Source: Coprinus comatus (lineage: Eukaryota; Basidiomycota; Agaricomycetes; Agaricales; Agaricaceae). From it: 56,453 nucleotides of DNA. Location: the NCBI GenBank assembly GCA_034638255.1, contig JAWPGT010000117.1, forward strand, positions 1 through 56,453, written 5' to 3'. Below, piece after piece: positions 54,234-56,453 of the stretch (the first letter of the stretch is position 1; the number at the start of each line of letters is the position of its first letter). Under the pieces are notes generated by a model that was given only the letters and a program-made list of their open reading frames with translations, was not told where the DNA came from and did not search any database. A program made the translations under genes and the position numbers.

Positions 54234-56453
54234 ATGAGACGACTGTACTCACTCGTTATTTGTGCATCATACCTCGCTGGTGCTTTAGCAACAGGAGTTG
54301 TCCAGAAGCGACAGTCATCGGTCGATCGTAGTGGAGAATACGTTCTGCCCGAAGGATCACGTATGCCATCTTAATTTTCGGTGCTACTACCATCAATAGG
54401 CTTATATTAAAACACATTTGATAGCAAATTTCTATCATGGACAATCGACTGCTGCTGTAACCTTAGATCAACATTCTTTGTTCATTGATGGAAAGGTAAG
54501 AAACATTGAACTAAAGATGTAGTTACATTAGCTCACCTCAAACCAATAGCGCATTTTCTTCTTCTCTGGGGAATTTCACCCATTCAGACTCCCAGCACCT
54601 GAGTTATGGAAAGATGTGCTTGAGAAGTGGGTATACTTCCATACTGTTTCTTATATCTTGTTAACAATTTCTCAGGTTTAAGGTGTGCTACCTTGGAATG
54701 TGAATGTACCTAAATTGATTTGAACTCGACTCAGGCCGCCGGCTTCAATGGCGTCTCCGTTTACTGTAAGTTGTATCCCAATACCGCATTTTTTTCGTTA
54801 CATTTATATATAGGGCATCAGGGCACTGGGGATTAACCGCTCCTAATTCAAAAGAAGTCAATTTCACCGAACACAATGACCTCCAGCGTTTCTATGAAGT
54901 TGCCAAGGAAGTAGGTGTTTTGGTGATTGTTCGTCCTGGGTATAAAATTTCCTTTTCATCGAATTTGCTGCGGCTCTCAATTTCTCATTTGATCCTTTAG
55001 ACCATATGTAAATGCAGAGACGCGGGAGGTATAACTATTCTCTCTAATATCCCGAGACATAACTGATACATGTTTGCAGGCGGCATCCCGGGATGGGTAT
55101 CAAATATTCCTGGCCTTGCGAGAACGAATGCGACAGACTACAAAGAAGCTTGGTTACCTTAGTGCGTCTCTGTCTTAGTGAATATCTTATATCATGATAT
55201 TAATAAAGGTATAGCATTGCAGGGTTTGCAAAAGAAACCGCCCATATCAAGTGAGTTAATATAGAATGATCATATAATATTTGAAGTTGATTCTTGCGAT
55301 CTCAGTATCCCGATGGACCTGTAATTGGTACGTTCGACTAATAGACATACAGAAAAATTGATCTTATATATATGGATTATAGCTATCCAAGCCGAGAACG
55401 AATATGCCACAAAAGAGCAACAACACATCAATGGCCTAGATGAACACATGCAAGATATCATCGACACGTATAGGCAAAATGGACTGACAAAAATACCAAC
55501 TATTCACAATGATAAAAATCCCAGTGGCCAATATGCCCAAAAGGGATTAGGAAAAGTTGATCTGTAAGTAATCCAAAGTCTAACGTTAAGAGTATCTTAT
55601 AGCTCACATCGATTCAGATATGGCTGGGATGGGTAAGCACATGTATATTCATTTACCCCAATGTCCGACCCTTGATTATTTTTAGTTATCCTTTGGGATT
55701 CGATTGCGATAATCCAAGTCGCTGGAACGAGCTATCTACACGTTAGTTGCAATAATTATTCTGTATATATTGCGTTAACAACCAATTTTACAGAAGCAGA
55801 CACGTTCCATCAAAGACTTAATCCAGCAGAGCCACTTGCGCTTTATGAATGGCAAGGTATGTCACCTCATCTTCGCAATATCTGGCTAGCATTTTAAACC
55901 ACCCCTAGGTGGCGCCTTCTCCTACTGGTCAGGTCCTGGATACGAAGAATGCTACAAGCTCATCAATGAACAGTTTGCCAATGTGGGTACTACTAAATAT
56001 TAAAACTAAATCGAAGTGACTAATTATACCTCTACAAAGGTTTTCTACAAGGTAACATATCTAGCTTTTTCTTAAAAACAAAACTCATATTTGTGCCAGA
56101 ACAATTACGCAGCGGGAACTAGCATTCAAAATCTATACATGACTTATGGTGATTTGGGATATATTGCACTTTCGTCGTAAAAGTTGATTACTCACGATTT
56201 TTCGTAGGTGGAACCAATTGGGGTAACATGCATACTCATACAATCTATTCTAGCTACGAGTGAGTCCTCAATTAGTTCAAACATTTAACATGATATACTA
56301 ACAATGTCTGGATAGTTATGGAGCGGTAAGGCTCTGGATATGGTCACTGAATGTTAAAAAAGTTGAGATATTGTTCCTTCAGGCCATCAGAGAAGATCGT
56401 ACCCTCAGTCCAAAAGTTGACGAACTGAAACTTCAAGCATATTTCCTTCACGC
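54234..56453 (+). CDS. GH35 beta-galactosidase, 3' end beyond window
   Basis: A secreted glycoside hydrolase releasing terminal beta-galactose. The ATG at 54234 gives a signal peptide ([19 protein letters not shown]), then [93 protein letters not shown] (acid/base Glu in AENEY), [36 protein letters not shown] and GTNWGN...SSYDYGA. About 15 short exons. Two junctions (exon end 55028 to start 55080, and 55250 to 55306) are each one base short of frame with canonical sites. The copy may therefore be broken, mis-sequenced, or use unusual splice sites. Confidence 0.85.

Noticed and set aside
1..56453. Telomeric repeats, tRNA and rRNA genes
   Set aside because: Looked for (TTAGGG)n and for tRNA T-loop motifs on both strands and found none that hold up.

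Overview
The window is eukaryotic and fungal. Its genes carry many short (about 50-60 nt) GT-AG introns, and its gene families point to a basidiomycete of the class Agaricomycetes: a class I hydrophobin, a fungal GH24 lysozyme, a GH35 beta-galactosidase, a NIS1-like secreted protein, MFS transporters, and chromodomain Ty3/gypsy elements. I cannot name a genus from the sequence alone. All intron/exon calls were made by eye from splice signals and reading-frame continuity.

Layout. (1) 1-4431: one long multi-exon gene of unknown function on the minus strand, with two places where the reading frame breaks. (2) 4432-5797: non-coding DNA with a dispersed repeat and a 13-bp minisatellite. (3) 5798-10492: a large 11-exon minus-strand gene. 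It joins OrsD-type zinc fingers, a region with the residue pattern of a tyrosine recombinase, and the start of a RecQ-like helicase, and it is cut off exactly at the minisatellite repeat. Tandem repeats of about 180 bp sit at its 5' end, and degenerate repeats of about 160 bp lie beyond. (4) 13.6-32.3 kb: a retrotransposon graveyard. It holds a Ty1/copia remnant, an old CpG-depleted Ty3 copy, and, nested in that copy with a CCCTC target duplication, an apparently young 8.2-kb Ty3/chromovirus (18663-26887) that looks self-primed (Tf1/sushi type). Solo LTRs, a decayed Helitron and a 280-bp inverted repeat follow. (5) 32.9-35.5 kb: a small unknown gene, a CG-rich foldback element, and a solo LTR nested in another LTR.

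(6) 36.2-40.6 kb: ordinary genes, namely an MFS monocarboxylate-type transporter, a hydrophobin, mitochondrial ATP synthase subunit g, and a secreted GH24 lysozyme. (7) 42.1-52.7 kb: an imperfect segmental duplication carrying a two-zinc-finger gene and an MFS sugar/metabolite transporter. In the left copy the transporter is reduced to a scrap; in the right copy the zinc-finger gene is broken. A seven-TM-like membrane protein and an unknown gene lie between the copies. (8) 53.1-56.4 kb: a NIS1-like secreted protein, then a GH35 beta-galactosidase that runs off the end.

How parts work together. The secreted and surface products (hydrophobin, lysozyme, NIS1-like protein, GH35) and the transporters suggest a cell-surface and nutrient-acquisition neighbourhood next to a TE-rich, possibly formerly subtelomeric, block. 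No tRNA, rRNA, CRISPR array or telomeric array was recognised.
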